DNA of 42,248 nt. Source: Phycisphaerae bacterium. GTDB taxonomy: Bacteria; Planctomycetota; Phycisphaerae; Phycisphaerales; SM1A02. The stretch covers positions 1 to 42,248 of the forward strand of contig JAEUIT010000071.1 of the NCBI GenBank assembly GCA_016795035.1, read 5' to 3'. Position numbers and translations under genes: made by a program. The notes under the pieces were generated by a model, which saw only the letters and a list, made by a program, of their open reading frames with translations, had not been told where the DNA came from and did no database searches. Positions 1-11,595 of the stretch are shown piece after piece. Numbering within the stretch: the stretch's first letter is position 1; every line of letters starts with the position of its first letter.

Positions 1-45
1 GCGCGCGGCCCCGCCGTCAATCACACTCGCCGTTGCCGCCAGCCG

Positions 46-1311
46 TCACTCCGCCAAGAGCGCCGTGATCGCCGCCTCGACCTGGCCGTTCGCGCAGTCG
101 GGCACGCGCAACTTGCCGTTCTTGTCGATGAGGAAGTAGTCGGGGAACCCGTTCACCTGATACGCCTTGATCAGGCTCTCGTTCTCGAGCCGGCACACCG
201 GGTACTCGATGCCCTTCGTCTTGACGACCTTCTCCATATTCTCGCCGCCGCGCGGGTGGCAGAGGCCGATGAGAACGACCTTGTCGCCGAAGCGCTTGGC
301 GAGGTCGTTGTTCTTCGGAATGCTGTTGAGGCAGGGCGTGCACCACGTCGCCCAGAAGTCGAGGACGACGACCTTCCCCTTGAGCGACTCGAGCGAGAGC
401 GCTTCGCTATTCATCCACTGCGGGCTCTCGAGCGCGGGCAACGCGTTCGTCGCAAGACGACCGAACTCGTTCGCGCGGGCCTGGCCGCCCTCGACGAAGT
501 TCGCAAGGATCGCCGCCGAGCCCGCAGGCTTGTCGGCCGAGGTGCCGGTGCCGGTCGCGGGCGGCGTCGCCGGGCGCGCGGGCGCGGCGTCGGCGGGCGC
601 CTTCGGGGCTGTATCCGCAGGCGCCTTCGGCGCGGCGTCTGCAGGCGCCTTCGGGGTCGCTTCTGAAGGCGCCTTCGGCGTGGCGGGCTTACTCTCCGTT
701 GCAGCCGGCGCCTCTTCCTTGATCAACTGCTCGACGATCCGCTTCGTGTACTCGGGGATCACGCCGATCGCGCGGAGCTTGCCGGCGCGGTCGATGATCG
801 CGATCGTCGGCCAGAACGCGACGCGGTATGCCCGCGCGCTCTTCCCGCCCTCGTCGATGCACATCGAGTAGACGATGCCCTTGTCCTTCGCGGTCGCCGC
901 GAACTTCTCCGTGCCGCGCTTCGCGTCGTGCACGCCAATCACGACGACGTCGTTCGGGAAGTCCTTCGCGAGCTGGTTCATTTCGGGCAAGGCGCGCATG
1001 CATGGGCCGCACCATGTGGCCCAGAAGTCGACGACCACGACCTTGCCCTTCAGCTTCGACAGGTCCTGCGGCTCGCCGATCCAGTCGCGGCCTTCGATCG
1101 CGGGCGGCGCCTTGCCGCGGAGCGCGGCGAACTTCGTGGTCTGCACGTCGCCGTTATTCCAGAACCAGTCCGCGGGGAACTCCTGGTCGCCCGCCTTCGG
1201 CGTCCCCTGGTGGTTGCCCGGCTCGGGCGCGGTCGGCGCGGCGAACGAGGTCGCGACGGCCGCGACGGTGACGATGGAGCCGAGGAACGAAGTCGCGATC
1301 GTGCGCCGCAT
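46..1311 (-). CDS. Exported double-domain TlpA/ResA-like thioredoxin
   Basis: The 421-residue product starts with a signal peptide (residues 1-25, cleavage near SFAA-PT) and carries two complete thioredoxin folds of the TlpA/ResA type. The first active site is WATWCGPC (Cys101, Cys104) and the second WATWCTPC (Cys324, Cys327). They are joined by a low-complexity linker built of repeated APADAAPKAP-like units, visible in DNA as tandem GC-rich repeats at about 590-680. TlpA-like proteins reduce or isomerise disulfides outside the cytoplasm, often for cytochrome c maturation; that role is inferred here. The ATG at 1311 is preceded by GGGAGA at a good distance. A fusion of two such domains is longer than the usual single-domain protein of about 170 residues. 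Family call is confident, physiological substrate unknown. Confidence 0.9.
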   Translation of the reverse strand: MRRTIATSFLGSIVTVAAVATSFAAPTAPEPGNHQGTPKAGDQEFPADWFWNNGDVQTTKFAALRGKAPPAIEGRDWIGEPQDLSKLKGKVVVVDFWATWCGPCMRALPEMNQLAKDFPNDVVVIGVHDAKRGTEKFAATAKDKGIVYSMCIDEGGKSARAYRVAFWPTIAIIDRAGKLRAIGVIPEYTKRIVEQLIKEEAPAATESKPATPKAPSEATPKAPADAAPKAPADTAPKAPADAAPARPATPPATGTGTSADKPAGSAAILANFVEGGQARANEFGRLATNALPALESPQWMNSEALSLESLKGKVVVLDFWATWCTPCLNSIPKNNDLAKRFGDKVVLIGLCHPRGGENMEKVVKTKGIEYPVCRLENESLIKAYQVNGFPDYFLIDKNGKLRVPDCANGQVEAAITALLAE

Positions 1312-1349
1312 GGTCTCTCCCGAAAGTGGATGGCTTGCGCTGCGAGGAA

Positions 1350-1364
1350 TGGCCCGGATCGGGC
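1350..1364 (-). terminator. Short hairpin between two genes, possible weak terminator
   Basis: GGCCCG-GAT-CGGGCC forms a perfect 6-bp stem immediately after the TAA of the upstream minus-strand gene (1366-1368) and before the thioredoxin gene. There is no clear U-run, so it may only attenuate or protect the 3' end. Confidence 0.3.
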
Positions 1365-1365
1365 C

Positions 1366-2622
1366 TTACTTCACCGACAGCGACTTCTTCTCCAAGCCGC
1401 CGCGATTGTAAACAGTGACCGTACCGGAGCCCTTTTCATCGGTTCCCACGCGCACGGTCTCTTGGCCTTTCTCCCCGCGAAGCGAAAGCGTTCCGGTCCT
1501 TGACGCCAGGTCGACGCCGATCGCCGCCGCCGATTGGCCCGCGGCGTCGGCCCACTCGGCGCGGCCGCCGCCCGCATTTCCCTCGAGGAAGAGCACGCGC
1601 TTGCCGCCGAAGAGGAGCCCGAAGAGCCCGCCCTGCGGTCCGCCTTGCGCGACGATCGCGGGTTGTCCGTCGGGCGTCGCCGTCACGAGTCGGCCGCCGC
1701 CGTCGACGCCGGCATACGCCGTGACGACCGGCGTGCCGTTCGCGTTGCAGGCGGCGATGCGTCCGCCGGCGGCGCTGCCGCTCGTGCCGTCCGCTTCCGG
1801 TTGCGCCGGTCCCATCGTCGCCAGCGTCTTGCCGCCCGGGCCTAAGACGCCGACCGACCCGCCGCCCAAGTCGGCGCCGGCCGACACTGCGGCCGCGCCT
1901 TGCAGGTCGTTCAACTGCAGCTCGCCGCCGCGCGGGCCGCCCATGATGCTCGCGATCTTCGCCCCTTCGCGGCTGCGGACGTCGACGCGACCGCCGTCAT
2001 TCGCCGCGCCGGTCTCGACGACCGCGCGGCCGCGAAGGTCGTGCATGGAAAGGGCGCCGCCGAGCTCGTCGGCGCGGGCGAGCACCGCAAGCTGCGAGCC
2101 GCGGCCATAGAGGCCCAGCGCGCCGCCGTCGCGCGTCGCTTCGAGTCGGGTCATCGCCTTGCCGGCCGAGTCGTAGGCCTCGAATCGTCCGCCGCCGTCC
2201 GTCGCGAAGAAGCCGAGCGCCGCGCCGCCCTGCGAGTTCCAGAGCGCGATGTCGCCGCCGGCCGGCGTCGAGGTGAGGCGAAGCGCGTTCGCGCCGGCCA
2301 CGCTCCAGAGGTCGAACTGTCCGCCGTCGGCGGTGTTCGAGAGGAGCGCCGTCACCTTGCCGGTCGGGCCGACGAGTTCGATGCGCTGCGCCCGGATCGT
2401 GTCGAGGACCGCCGGCGCCGCGCCGTTCGCGGCGAGAAGCGAACCCGCCGCGACGACCGCGCCGAGCGCGAGGCAGCCGATCTTCCAGCGTCGCGCCGAG
2501 CGGCGCAGTCGCCCAAGGTCCGCCTCGAGCGCGTCGAGGCGTGCCCCGAACGAGGACGGAACGCGAGCGTCGCCAAGGGTCGCGGCGAAGTCGGCGGGTG
2601 CGGACGAGCGGTCGATGGGCAT
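1366..2622 (-). CDS. Membrane-anchored Gly-rich repeat protein, function unknown
   Basis: The product is about 418 residues from the ATG at 2622 (MPIDRSS), which has GGA ten bases upstream; a GTG at 2664 would add 14 residues and looks less likely. A cytoplasmic basic segment is followed by one membrane helix (near residues 45-68, CLALGAVVAAGSLLAANG). The rest is a run of roughly 25-30-residue units with recurring GG, Asp-Gly and short beta-like stretches (e.g. DGGGRFEAYDSAGKAM, DELGGALSMHDLRGRAV). This reads like a repeat-built beta-solenoid or stalk exposed outside the membrane. I do not recognise a named family. It is 54 bp upstream of the thioredoxin gene on the same strand, so they may be co-transcribed. 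Confidence 0.75.
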   Translation of the reverse strand: MPIDRSSAPADFAATLGDARVPSSFGARLDALEADLGRLRRSARRWKIGCLALGAVVAAGSLLAANGAAPAVLDTIRAQRIELVGPTGKVTALLSNTADGGQFDLWSVAGANALRLTSTPAGGDIALWNSQGGAALGFFATDGGGRFEAYDSAGKAMTRLEATRDGGALGLYGRGSQLAVLARADELGGALSMHDLRGRAVVETGAANDGGRVDVRSREGAKIASIMGGPRGGELQLNDLQGAAAVSAGADLGGGSVGVLGPGGKTLATMGPAQPEADGTSGSAAGGRIAACNANGTPVVTAYAGVDGGGRLVTATPDGQPAIVAQGGPQGGLFGLLFGGKRVLFLEGNAGGGRAEWADAAGQSAAAIGVDLASRTGTLSLRGEKGQETVRVGTDEKGSGTVTVYNRGGLEKKSLSVK

Positions 2623-2718
2623 GGCAATTCCAGTGACGTTGGACGTGCGGCGTGTCGCACGCACGAAGGCGTTCGAACGAGGGCGTTAGCATACGTGGCC
2701 CCACAGAAGGGCTCACGC

Positions 2719-3996
2719 ATGGCCGCACCGTCGCGAACGTCGTCGTCTTCACGAACTCGAAACCAGCCCGCCTCGTCGAGGGCACCGGGCCAGCCCGCCG
2801 CGCCGAAGGCGCTGGTGCGCGTCGGCCTCATCGGCACCAAGTTCATGGGCCGCGCGCACGCCAACGCGTGGCGCCAGGCCGGCGCCTTCTTCGACCTTCC
2901 GTCGCGCGTCGAACTCCAGGCCGTCGCCGGCCGCGACGCCGCCGCGACGTCCGCGTTCGCCTCGCGCTGGGGCATCGCGCGGTCGCTGAGCGACTGGCGC
3001 GATCTCGCGATGGCGAGCGACATCGACCTCGTCGACGTCCTGACGCCGAACCACCTGCACAAGGAGATGTCGATCGCGGCGCTCGAGGCCGGCAAGCACG
3101 TCGCCTGCGAGAAGCCGCTCGCCGGCACGCTCGACGACGCGAAGGCGATGGCGAAGGCCGCGAAGGCCGCGGCGAAGAAGGGCGTCCGCACGTTCGTCTG
3201 GTTCAACTATCGGCGCTGCCCGGCCGTCGCGTTCGCGCGGCAGCTCGTCGAGCGCGGCAAGCTCGGCCGCATCTACCACGTCCGCGCGTCGTACCTCCAG
3301 GACTGGGGCAAGGCGTCGACTCCGCTCCTTTGGCGCTTCCAGGCCGACCAAGCCGGCTCCGGCGCGCACGGCGACCTCAACGCGCACATCATCGACATGG
3401 CGCGCTTCATCACCGGCGACGAGATCACCGAAGTCGTCGGCTCGATCGAGGAGACGTTCATCAAGGAGCGCGCGATCGTCGGCAGCGCCGGCGGCGAGAT
3501 CTCCGGCAAGGGCGCGAAGGGGAAGGGCGGCAAGGGCCGCTCGACCGTCGACGACGCCGTGCTCTTCCTCGCGCGCTTCGCGGGCGGCGCGGTCGCGAGC
3601 TTCGAGGCGACGCGCCTTGCGACCGGCAATCAGAACCGCAACACGATCGAGATCAACGGCGAGCTCGGCTCGATCAAGTTCGACTTCGAGCGGATGAACG
3701 AGCTCCAGTGGTGGGACGACACGCTTGAGAGCGGCCTCCGCGGCTGGAGCCGCATCATGTGCACGAATGGCGGCGACCATCCGTACGTCGCCGCGTATTG
3801 GCCGCCCGCGCACCTCATCGGCTACGAGCACGGGTTCGTGAGCATGGCCGCCGACGTCGTCCGCGCGCTGGCGGGCGAGGCGCCGGTCGTCCCGCTCGCG
3901 GACTTCGACGACGCGCTCAAGACGCAGCTCGTCCTCGAGGCCTCGGTGCGCTCGGCGCGCGAGCGTCGCTCCGTCAGCATTCGGGAGTTGGCATGA
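2719..3996 (+). CDS. Gfo/Idh/MocA-family NAD(P)-dependent oxidoreductase
   Basis: The 425-residue protein starts at ATG 2719, with AGAAGG eight bases upstream. After a Ser/Arg/Pro-rich N-terminus comes the Rossmann strand RVGLIGTKFMGRAHANAW, then the family's EKP motif (HVACEKPLAGT) whose lysine is catalytic in relatives, and the C-terminal segment GAHGDLNAHIIDMARFITG with the conserved Asp/His pair. A Gly/Lys-rich insert (KGAKGKGGKGR) sits near residue 262. Family members oxidise or epimerise sugars and polyols. The stop codon overlaps the ATG of squalene-hopene cyclase (ATGA, 3993-3996), so the two are translationally coupled. The substrate cannot be read from sequence; a link to hopanoid head-group or side-chain sugars is only a hypothesis from the coupling. 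Confidence 0.9.
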   Translation: MAAPSRTSSSSRTRNQPASSRAPGQPAAPKALVRVGLIGTKFMGRAHANAWRQAGAFFDLPSRVELQAVAGRDAAATSAFASRWGIARSLSDWRDLAMASDIDLVDVLTPNHLHKEMSIAALEAGKHVACEKPLAGTLDDAKAMAKAAKAAAKKGVRTFVWFNYRRCPAVAFARQLVERGKLGRIYHVRASYLQDWGKASTPLLWRFQADQAGSGAHGDLNAHIIDMARFITGDEITEVVGSIEETFIKERAIVGSAGGEISGKGAKGKGGKGRSTVDDAVLFLARFAGGAVASFEATRLATGNQNRNTIEINGELGSIKFDFERMNELQWWDDTLESGLRGWSRIMCTNGGDHPYVAAYWPPAHLIGYEHGFVSMAADVVRALAGEAPVVPLADFDDALKTQLVLEASVRSARERRSVSIRELA

Positions 3997-6065
3997 ACGT
4001 GACGCTCGGAGAGGGGTCGCTCGATAGGGCGACGCGCGACGAGATCGCCGTCGCGCTCGATCGCGCGGTCGCGGCGCTCTCGTCGTTGCAGAAGCCAGAC
4101 GGCCACTGGTGCGCCGAGCTCGAAGGCGACTCGATCCTGCAGAGCGAGTACATCCTGATGAAGTGGATGCTTCGTCAGGAGGCGCAGCCGTTGTCCGACG
4201 GACGCGACGGGCGCGAAGTGCTCGCGCGGCTCACCGAAAAGTTGCGCCGGCAACGACGAGACGACGGCGGCTGGGGCCAGTATCCCGGCTCGGGCGTCGA
4301 TCTCTCGGCCACGGTGAAGGGCTACTTCTGCCTGAAGCTCGCAGGCGACGATCCGCGCTCGCCGGAGATGGCCCGCACGCGCGAGCTCATCCGCGCGATG
4401 GGCGGCGCCGAGCGGTGCAACTCCTTCACGAACTTCTATCTCGCGTCGCTCGGCCAGATCTCCTGGGACGCGGTGCCGGCGATCCCGCCCGAACTCGTCT
4501 ACCTGCCCAAGTGGTTCTACTTCCACATGGACAAGATGAGCGCGTGGTCGCGCACCATGATCCTGCCGCTCGCGATCGTGACCGCGCTCCGCAAGACGCG
4601 CGAGCTGCCGGCGTCGGCGTCGATCGACGAACTCTTCGTCGACGGCGAGGCGCGGCATCGGCTCAAGTTCCGCGACGACGTCCCGGCCCGCTGGAAGCGG
4701 TTCTTCGGCGCCGCCGATCGGGTGCTGAAGTTCCTGCACCACCGCGGCGGCACGCCGTGGCGCACGAAGGCGATCCAGGATTCGCTCGACTGGATCCTCA
4801 CCCGCGCCGGGCAGGACGGCCCCGCGGCGACCGACGGCCTCGGCGCGATCTATCCGCCGATGGTCTACATCCAGGTCGCGCTCGACGGCCTCGGCTACGA
4901 GCGCTCGCATCCGATCGTGCAGCGTGCGGAGCGCGAGCTCGACGAGTTCTTCGTGCACGGGTCGCCGTGGGGCGACGACGGCACGAGCCACATGCAGCCC
5001 TGCTTCTCGCCGGTGTGGGACACCGGCATCGCGCTCTACGCGCTCGCCGACTGCGGCCTCGAGGCGACCGCGAGCGCGGAGCGCGCGGCGGAGTGGCTGC
5101 GCACGAAGGAGTGCCGCTTCGTCGGCGACTGGAAGAACAACGTCGAGGGCGACGTGCCGTTCAGCGGCTGGTTCTTCGAGTACCACAACGCGTACTACCC
5201 CGACGTCGACGACACCGCGATGGTGACGATGTCGCTGCGCCGCACCGGCGGCGCGGCGAACGAAGAGGCGTCGGCGCGCGGCCTCGCATGGATCTTCGCC
5301 ATGCAGAATAAAGATGGCGGCTGGGCCGCTTTCGACAAGACCGAGGATCGCCGCATCCTCGAGTACGTGCCGTTCGCCGACCACAACGCGATCCAGGATC
5401 CGTCGTGCCCGGACATCACCGGCCGCGTGCTCGAATGCCTGTCGTGGCACGGCATCAAGAACGACGACCGGCGCGTGCGCCGCGCGATCGACTTCATCCG
5501 CTCGCATCAGGAATCCGAAGGCTGCTGGTTCGGCCGCTGGGGCGTCAACTACATCTACGGCACGTGGCAAGCGGTGATCGGCCCGATCCGCTGCGGCGAG
5601 GATCGCGCGCAGGACTGGATCCAGCGCGCCGGCCGTTGGCTCAAGAGCGTGCAGAAGCCCGACGGCTCGTTCGGCGAGAGCGCGAACTCGTACGAGGATC
5701 CGCGGCTCAAGGGTCAGGGACCTGCAACGGCGAGTCAGACCGCATGGGCGGCGATGGTGCTGCAGGAGATCTACGGCAAGGACGATCCCGATCTCCTGCG
5801 CGCGATCCGCTGGCTTGCGGCCACGCAACTCTCCGTTGCCGACGCGGCAGATCCCGCGCGCAACCCCGACCGCGATCCGCCCGGATCGTGGGTCGAGACC
5901 GAGTTCACCGGCACCGGGTTCCCGAAGGTCTTCTACCTCCGCTACCACCTCTATCGCCTGTACTTTCCGACGATGGCGATCGGCCGCTTCTGCCGCGCGC
6001 ACGGCATGGCGGCTGCAACGCCGAGCGCGTCGGACCGTCGTGCGGCGCAGCTTGTCGGCTCGTGA
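3993..6065 (+). CDS. shc: Squalene-hopene cyclase
   Basis: The 690-residue product has the expected length of the family. It cyclises squalene to hopene/hopanol, the committed step of hopanoid synthesis, as a monotopic membrane enzyme. The catalytic acid motif DVDDTA lies at residues 404-407, and QW-type repeats are spread through the chain: QKPDGHW, QRRDDGGWG, QNKDGGWAAF, QESEGCWFGRWG and QKPDGSFGES. The GTWQ and KGQGPATASQTAWA segments are also typical. The ATG overlaps the TGA of the preceding oxidoreductase gene. No other standard hpn gene (hpnC/D/E, hpnH) is seen in the window. It ends five bases before the convergent sulfotransferase stop. Confidence 0.97.
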   Translation: MNVTLGEGSLDRATRDEIAVALDRAVAALSSLQKPDGHWCAELEGDSILQSEYILMKWMLRQEAQPLSDGRDGREVLARLTEKLRRQRRDDGGWGQYPGSGVDLSATVKGYFCLKLAGDDPRSPEMARTRELIRAMGGAERCNSFTNFYLASLGQISWDAVPAIPPELVYLPKWFYFHMDKMSAWSRTMILPLAIVTALRKTRELPASASIDELFVDGEARHRLKFRDDVPARWKRFFGAADRVLKFLHHRGGTPWRTKAIQDSLDWILTRAGQDGPAATDGLGAIYPPMVYIQVALDGLGYERSHPIVQRAERELDEFFVHGSPWGDDGTSHMQPCFSPVWDTGIALYALADCGLEATASAERAAEWLRTKECRFVGDWKNNVEGDVPFSGWFFEYHNAYYPDVDDTAMVTMSLRRTGGAANEEASARGLAWIFAMQNKDGGWAAFDKTEDRRILEYVPFADHNAIQDPSCPDITGRVLECLSWHGIKNDDRRVRRAIDFIRSHQESEGCWFGRWGVNYIYGTWQAVIGPIRCGEDRAQDWIQRAGRWLKSVQKPDGSFGESANSYEDPRLKGQGPATASQTAWAAMVLQEIYGKDDPDLLRAIRWLAATQLSVADAADPARNPDRDPPGSWVETEFTGTGFPKVFYLRYHLYRLYFPTMAIGRFCRAHGMAAATPSASDRRAAQLVGS

Positions 6066-6070
6066 CGACC

Positions 6071-7579
6071 TCAGCGCGGCGCGGCAAGCGCCGCGCGCAG
6101 GGGATCGAGCAGCGCGCCGAAGCGGGCGCCGCGTCCGATCGAGCGGTCGGTGAGCGGCTTCGCGGCCTGGTCGGTCGCGAGCGTCGGCGGCGGAAGCGCG
6201 GCGCCGGGCTTCTTGCGATGGTGATGGAGGCAGGCGTCGTCCCACGGGAGCCCGAGGAAGTCGAGGATGCGCCGCGTCTCCGTTGCAGGCTCGCGCACCA
6301 GCGTCTCGTAGTCGACCGTTAGGATCTTCACCGGCGCGTGCTCGATCCAGTACTTCATCAGATCGTCGGCTTCGCGAAGGACGCCCCCGATCGTCTCGAG
6401 GCGCGCCGCCCACGGCACGACCGAGGGATCGAGCCGCTCAAAGCAGGAGATCGCGTTGTCGAGGGGATCGCGGCGGAGATGGATCACGTGGGCGTCGGGG
6501 AACGCCATGGCGATCAGGCCGACGCATGCCCAATTCTGCAGGTGCTTGTCGACGACGCGCCGCGCGCCCGCCGCGAACGGCTCCGTGTCGCGCAGGTATC
6601 GGGTCGCGATCCGGTCGAGATCGGCCGACGTGAAGCGCCGCGCGATTCCCGGAAAGCGATCGCTCTCGTTGGGGCCGGTCCACTCCATCATCTGCCGGCG
6701 CAGCGCGAGCGTCTCGCCCGCGCCGCCGCCCTCGGGGTGCGCCGCGATGATGCGGTCGAGCAACGTGGTGCCCGAGCGGGGCATGGCTGCAACGAAGACC
6801 GGTCGGTCGGTGCGCACGGTCGGCTTCGGCATCGAGCGCATCCACTCGGCCGAGAACGTCTCGCGGATGCGCGCCACCGAGGCGCGGAAGTCGGCGTCGT
6901 TGAAGGGCACGCCGAAGACGAAGTTGGCCGCCTGATAGGAGCGGAAGGCGTCGTCGTAGCGACCTGTCGCCTCGTAGGCCTCGCCGAGCGTGTGCAGGAT
7001 GCGGTAGCGGATCATCAGCGAGAACTCGGCGGACGGCGCGCCCGTGCCCATCGCGCGCGGCACGAGCGGCTCGAGTTCCGCGATCGCCACGTTCGGCTGG
7101 CCCTCGTCGAGGTGCACGAGCGCCCACTCGACCGCGAGCGCCGGAACATCCCGATGCGCCCGTAGGACATCGAGCGCCTCGCCGCGTCGGCCGAGACGGC
7201 GCAACGACGCCGCCTGCAGCACGCGCGCGTCGCGCATCATGCCGTCGTTGCCGCGCACCGCCGAGGCGTAGCGGATCGCCTGCTCGAAGTCACCGGTGCG
7301 CGACGCCACGCGGGCCCGCGCGAAGGTGACGCGCCCGTCGCCGGGGGCGCACTCGTCGGCGCGCGTGAGCGCCTCTTTCGCCTCGTCGAAGCGGCCTTGC
7401 CCGTCGAGCGAGCAGCCGAGGACGAGCCACGCGTCGACGCTGCGCGGCGCCATCGCGATCACGCCGCGAGCGAGGCGCTCGGCCTCGGCCGAACGGTTGG
7501 TGCGAAGCGCGTTGTAGGCGGCGCGCATCGTCTGCGCCGCAGGGTTCGTGGGAGGCGGCGGCGGGGGCATTCGGCTCAT
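6071..7579 (-). CDS. TPR-containing sulfotransferase
   Basis: About 502 residues from ATG 7579; a GTG at 7591 and an ATG at 7570 are alternatives. Residues roughly 15-230 form tetratricopeptide-like helices (e.g. AWLVLGCSLDGQGRFDEAKEAL). The second half is a PAPS-dependent sulfotransferase domain, with the 5'-phosphosulfate loop PRSGTT at residues 267-272 and the 3'-phosphate-binding segment VIHLRRDPLDNAISCF. Such fusions are common in bacteria and move a sulfuryl group from PAPS to a hydroxyl acceptor; the acceptor here is unknown. No Shine-Dalgarno is visible, and a -10-like TAGAGT (7590-7595, minus strand) lies only ten bases upstream, suggesting a leaderless message. Adjacency to squalene-hopene cyclase is convergent, not operonic. 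Confidence 0.9.
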   Translation of the reverse strand: MSRMPPPPPPTNPAAQTMRAAYNALRTNRSAEAERLARGVIAMAPRSVDAWLVLGCSLDGQGRFDEAKEALTRADECAPGDGRVTFARARVASRTGDFEQAIRYASAVRGNDGMMRDARVLQAASLRRLGRRGEALDVLRAHRDVPALAVEWALVHLDEGQPNVAIAELEPLVPRAMGTGAPSAEFSLMIRYRILHTLGEAYEATGRYDDAFRSYQAANFVFGVPFNDADFRASVARIRETFSAEWMRSMPKPTVRTDRPVFVAAMPRSGTTLLDRIIAAHPEGGGAGETLALRRQMMEWTGPNESDRFPGIARRFTSADLDRIATRYLRDTEPFAAGARRVVDKHLQNWACVGLIAMAFPDAHVIHLRRDPLDNAISCFERLDPSVVPWAARLETIGGVLREADDLMKYWIEHAPVKILTVDYETLVREPATETRRILDFLGLPWDDACLHHHRKKPGAALPPPTLATDQAAKPLTDRSIGRGARFGALLDPLRAALAAPR

Positions 7580-7589
7580 GGCACGGTGC

Positions 7590-7595
7590 ACTCTA
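7590..7595 (-). promoter_or_regulatory. Putative -10 box of the sulfotransferase gene
   Basis: TAGAGT on the minus strand, ten bases before the ATG at 7579 and with no Shine-Dalgarno between. The same TAGAGTGC string precedes the radical-SAM gene at 31532. The spacing implies a leaderless or nearly leaderless transcript. Confidence 0.35.
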
Positions 7596-7632
7596 CACGC
7601 CGCCCGCGCCGAGCCGTGGCGCGCGCGGCCGA

Positions 7633-7646
7633 CCGTACACTCCGCG
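7633..7646 (+). promoter_or_regulatory. Putative promoter core CCGTACACTCCGCG upstream of peptidase
   Basis: This 14-mer ends one base before the ATG at 7648 and recurs identically at 17511-17524 upstream of the TolB-like gene. TACACT (7636-7641) would serve as the -10 box and place the transcript start at or near the A of the ATG, matching the absence of a ribosome binding site. Confidence 0.4.
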
Positions 7647-7647
7647 C

Positions 7648-10407
<2,760 letters not shown>

Positions 10408-10523
10408 GGTTGCGCGCCGAACTGGACAGACCGCTGCGCCGCGCCGATAGAGGCGGACGAACATTCGTCGTGGCCGCGGCCGGCGTTTCGCCGTCGGTGC
10501 CCACGGCGTGAGGGAGGCGGAGC

Positions 10524-11498
10524 GTGCGCAGCGAAACACGGAGAGGAAGCCAGCCGGTGGTCATCGTCGGTGCGCCGAGCGGTCTCGGCGGACGCTGTCG
10601 CGGGACCGGCGGCGGCCCCACGGCGATTCGCGCGGCCGGCCTCGAACGACGCCTGCGGAGCCGCGGGCTCTTCACGAACGATTACGGCGACGTCTTCGTG
10701 CGCGACGTCGCGCGGCAACCCGGTCTCGATCCCGGCGCCGCGCTCGCCTGCGCCGTCAGCGACTTTACGCGCGAACTGCGCACGATCGTGCGCGGCACGA
10801 TCCTCGAAGGCTCGTTCCCGCTCGTCTTGGGCGGAGAGCACTCGCTCGCGGCCGGCTCGCAGGCGGGCGTCGGCGCGGCGTATCGCGCACTTGGCCTCGA
10901 CGCGCCCGGCCTCATCTGGTTCGACGCCCACGCCGACTGCAACGACGAGACGTCGACGCCCAGCGGAAACCTGCACGGAATGCCGCTCGGGGCGCTCCTC
11001 GGTCTCGACGTTGCAGCCTTCCGCGGCTGCGTCGGCGCCGACGGCCGACGCGATCCGCGCCGCACCGTCTGCGTCGCGCAGCGCGACATCGATCCCGGCG
11101 AGCGCGAGCATCTCGATCGCCTCGGCGTGCGCGTGTTCGACGGCGCCGAAGTGCGGCGCCGCGGGATCGATGCGGTCATGGCCGAGGCGCTCGTGCTCGC
11201 CGCCGGCCGCGACGGTCGCTTCTCGATGAGCTTCGACCTCGACTCGCTCGATCCGAGCGTCGCGCCCGGCGTCGATTGCCCGGTCGAACACGGCCTCACC
11301 CTCGACGACGTCCGCGTGGCGCTCGCGATGGTGGCGGACCACGGCGGACTGGTGCAGCTCGACGTGGTCGAGGTCAATCCGACGAAGGACCCCGACGGCC
11401 GGACCGCGGCCCTGGCGGTCGAGGCTGCAACGACGATGCTTGCCCGGCTCGCCGAAAGCGACGAGATCCTCCCTGTCCGCCGCCACGTCGCCGGCTGA
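10524..11498 (+). CDS. rocF: Arginase (ureohydrolase family)
   Basis: A 324-residue protein, normal for arginase/agmatinase enzymes that hydrolyse a guanidino group to urea using two Mn ions. Metal-binding motifs are all present: GGEHS, DAHAD (residues 134-138) and SFDLDSLDPSVAPGV, followed by the conserved Glu in DVVEVNP. SGNLHGMP after DAHAD is the segment typical of arginases, so arginine to ornithine is favoured over agmatine. The start is GTG 10524 with a strong AGGGAGG at 10511-10517. No urease or ornithine pathway genes are adjacent. Agmatinase or formimidoylglutamase activity remains possible. Confidence 0.88.
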   Translation: MRSETRRGSQPVVIVGAPSGLGGRCRGTGGGPTAIRAAGLERRLRSRGLFTNDYGDVFVRDVARQPGLDPGAALACAVSDFTRELRTIVRGTILEGSFPLVLGGEHSLAAGSQAGVGAAYRALGLDAPGLIWFDAHADCNDETSTPSGNLHGMPLGALLGLDVAAFRGCVGADGRRDPRRTVCVAQRDIDPGEREHLDRLGVRVFDGAEVRRRGIDAVMAEALVLAAGRDGRFSMSFDLDSLDPSVAPGVDCPVEHGLTLDDVRVALAMVADHGGLVQLDVVEVNPTKDPDGRTAALAVEAATTMLARLAESDEILPVRRHVAG

Positions 11499-11595
11499 CC
11501 CTACGGTGTTCGACCCACGCCGGACCCCCTAATCCCACGGGATCGCCCGCCGCTGTCATCAAGTGGCAGTGATCCGCCGTCGATAGGGAACCTGG

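Noticed and set aside
1900..2718. N-terminal extension of the Gfo/Idh protein to 698 residues
   Set aside because: The extension is antisense to the repeat protein gene. A good ribosome binding site and ATG at 2719 mark the real start.
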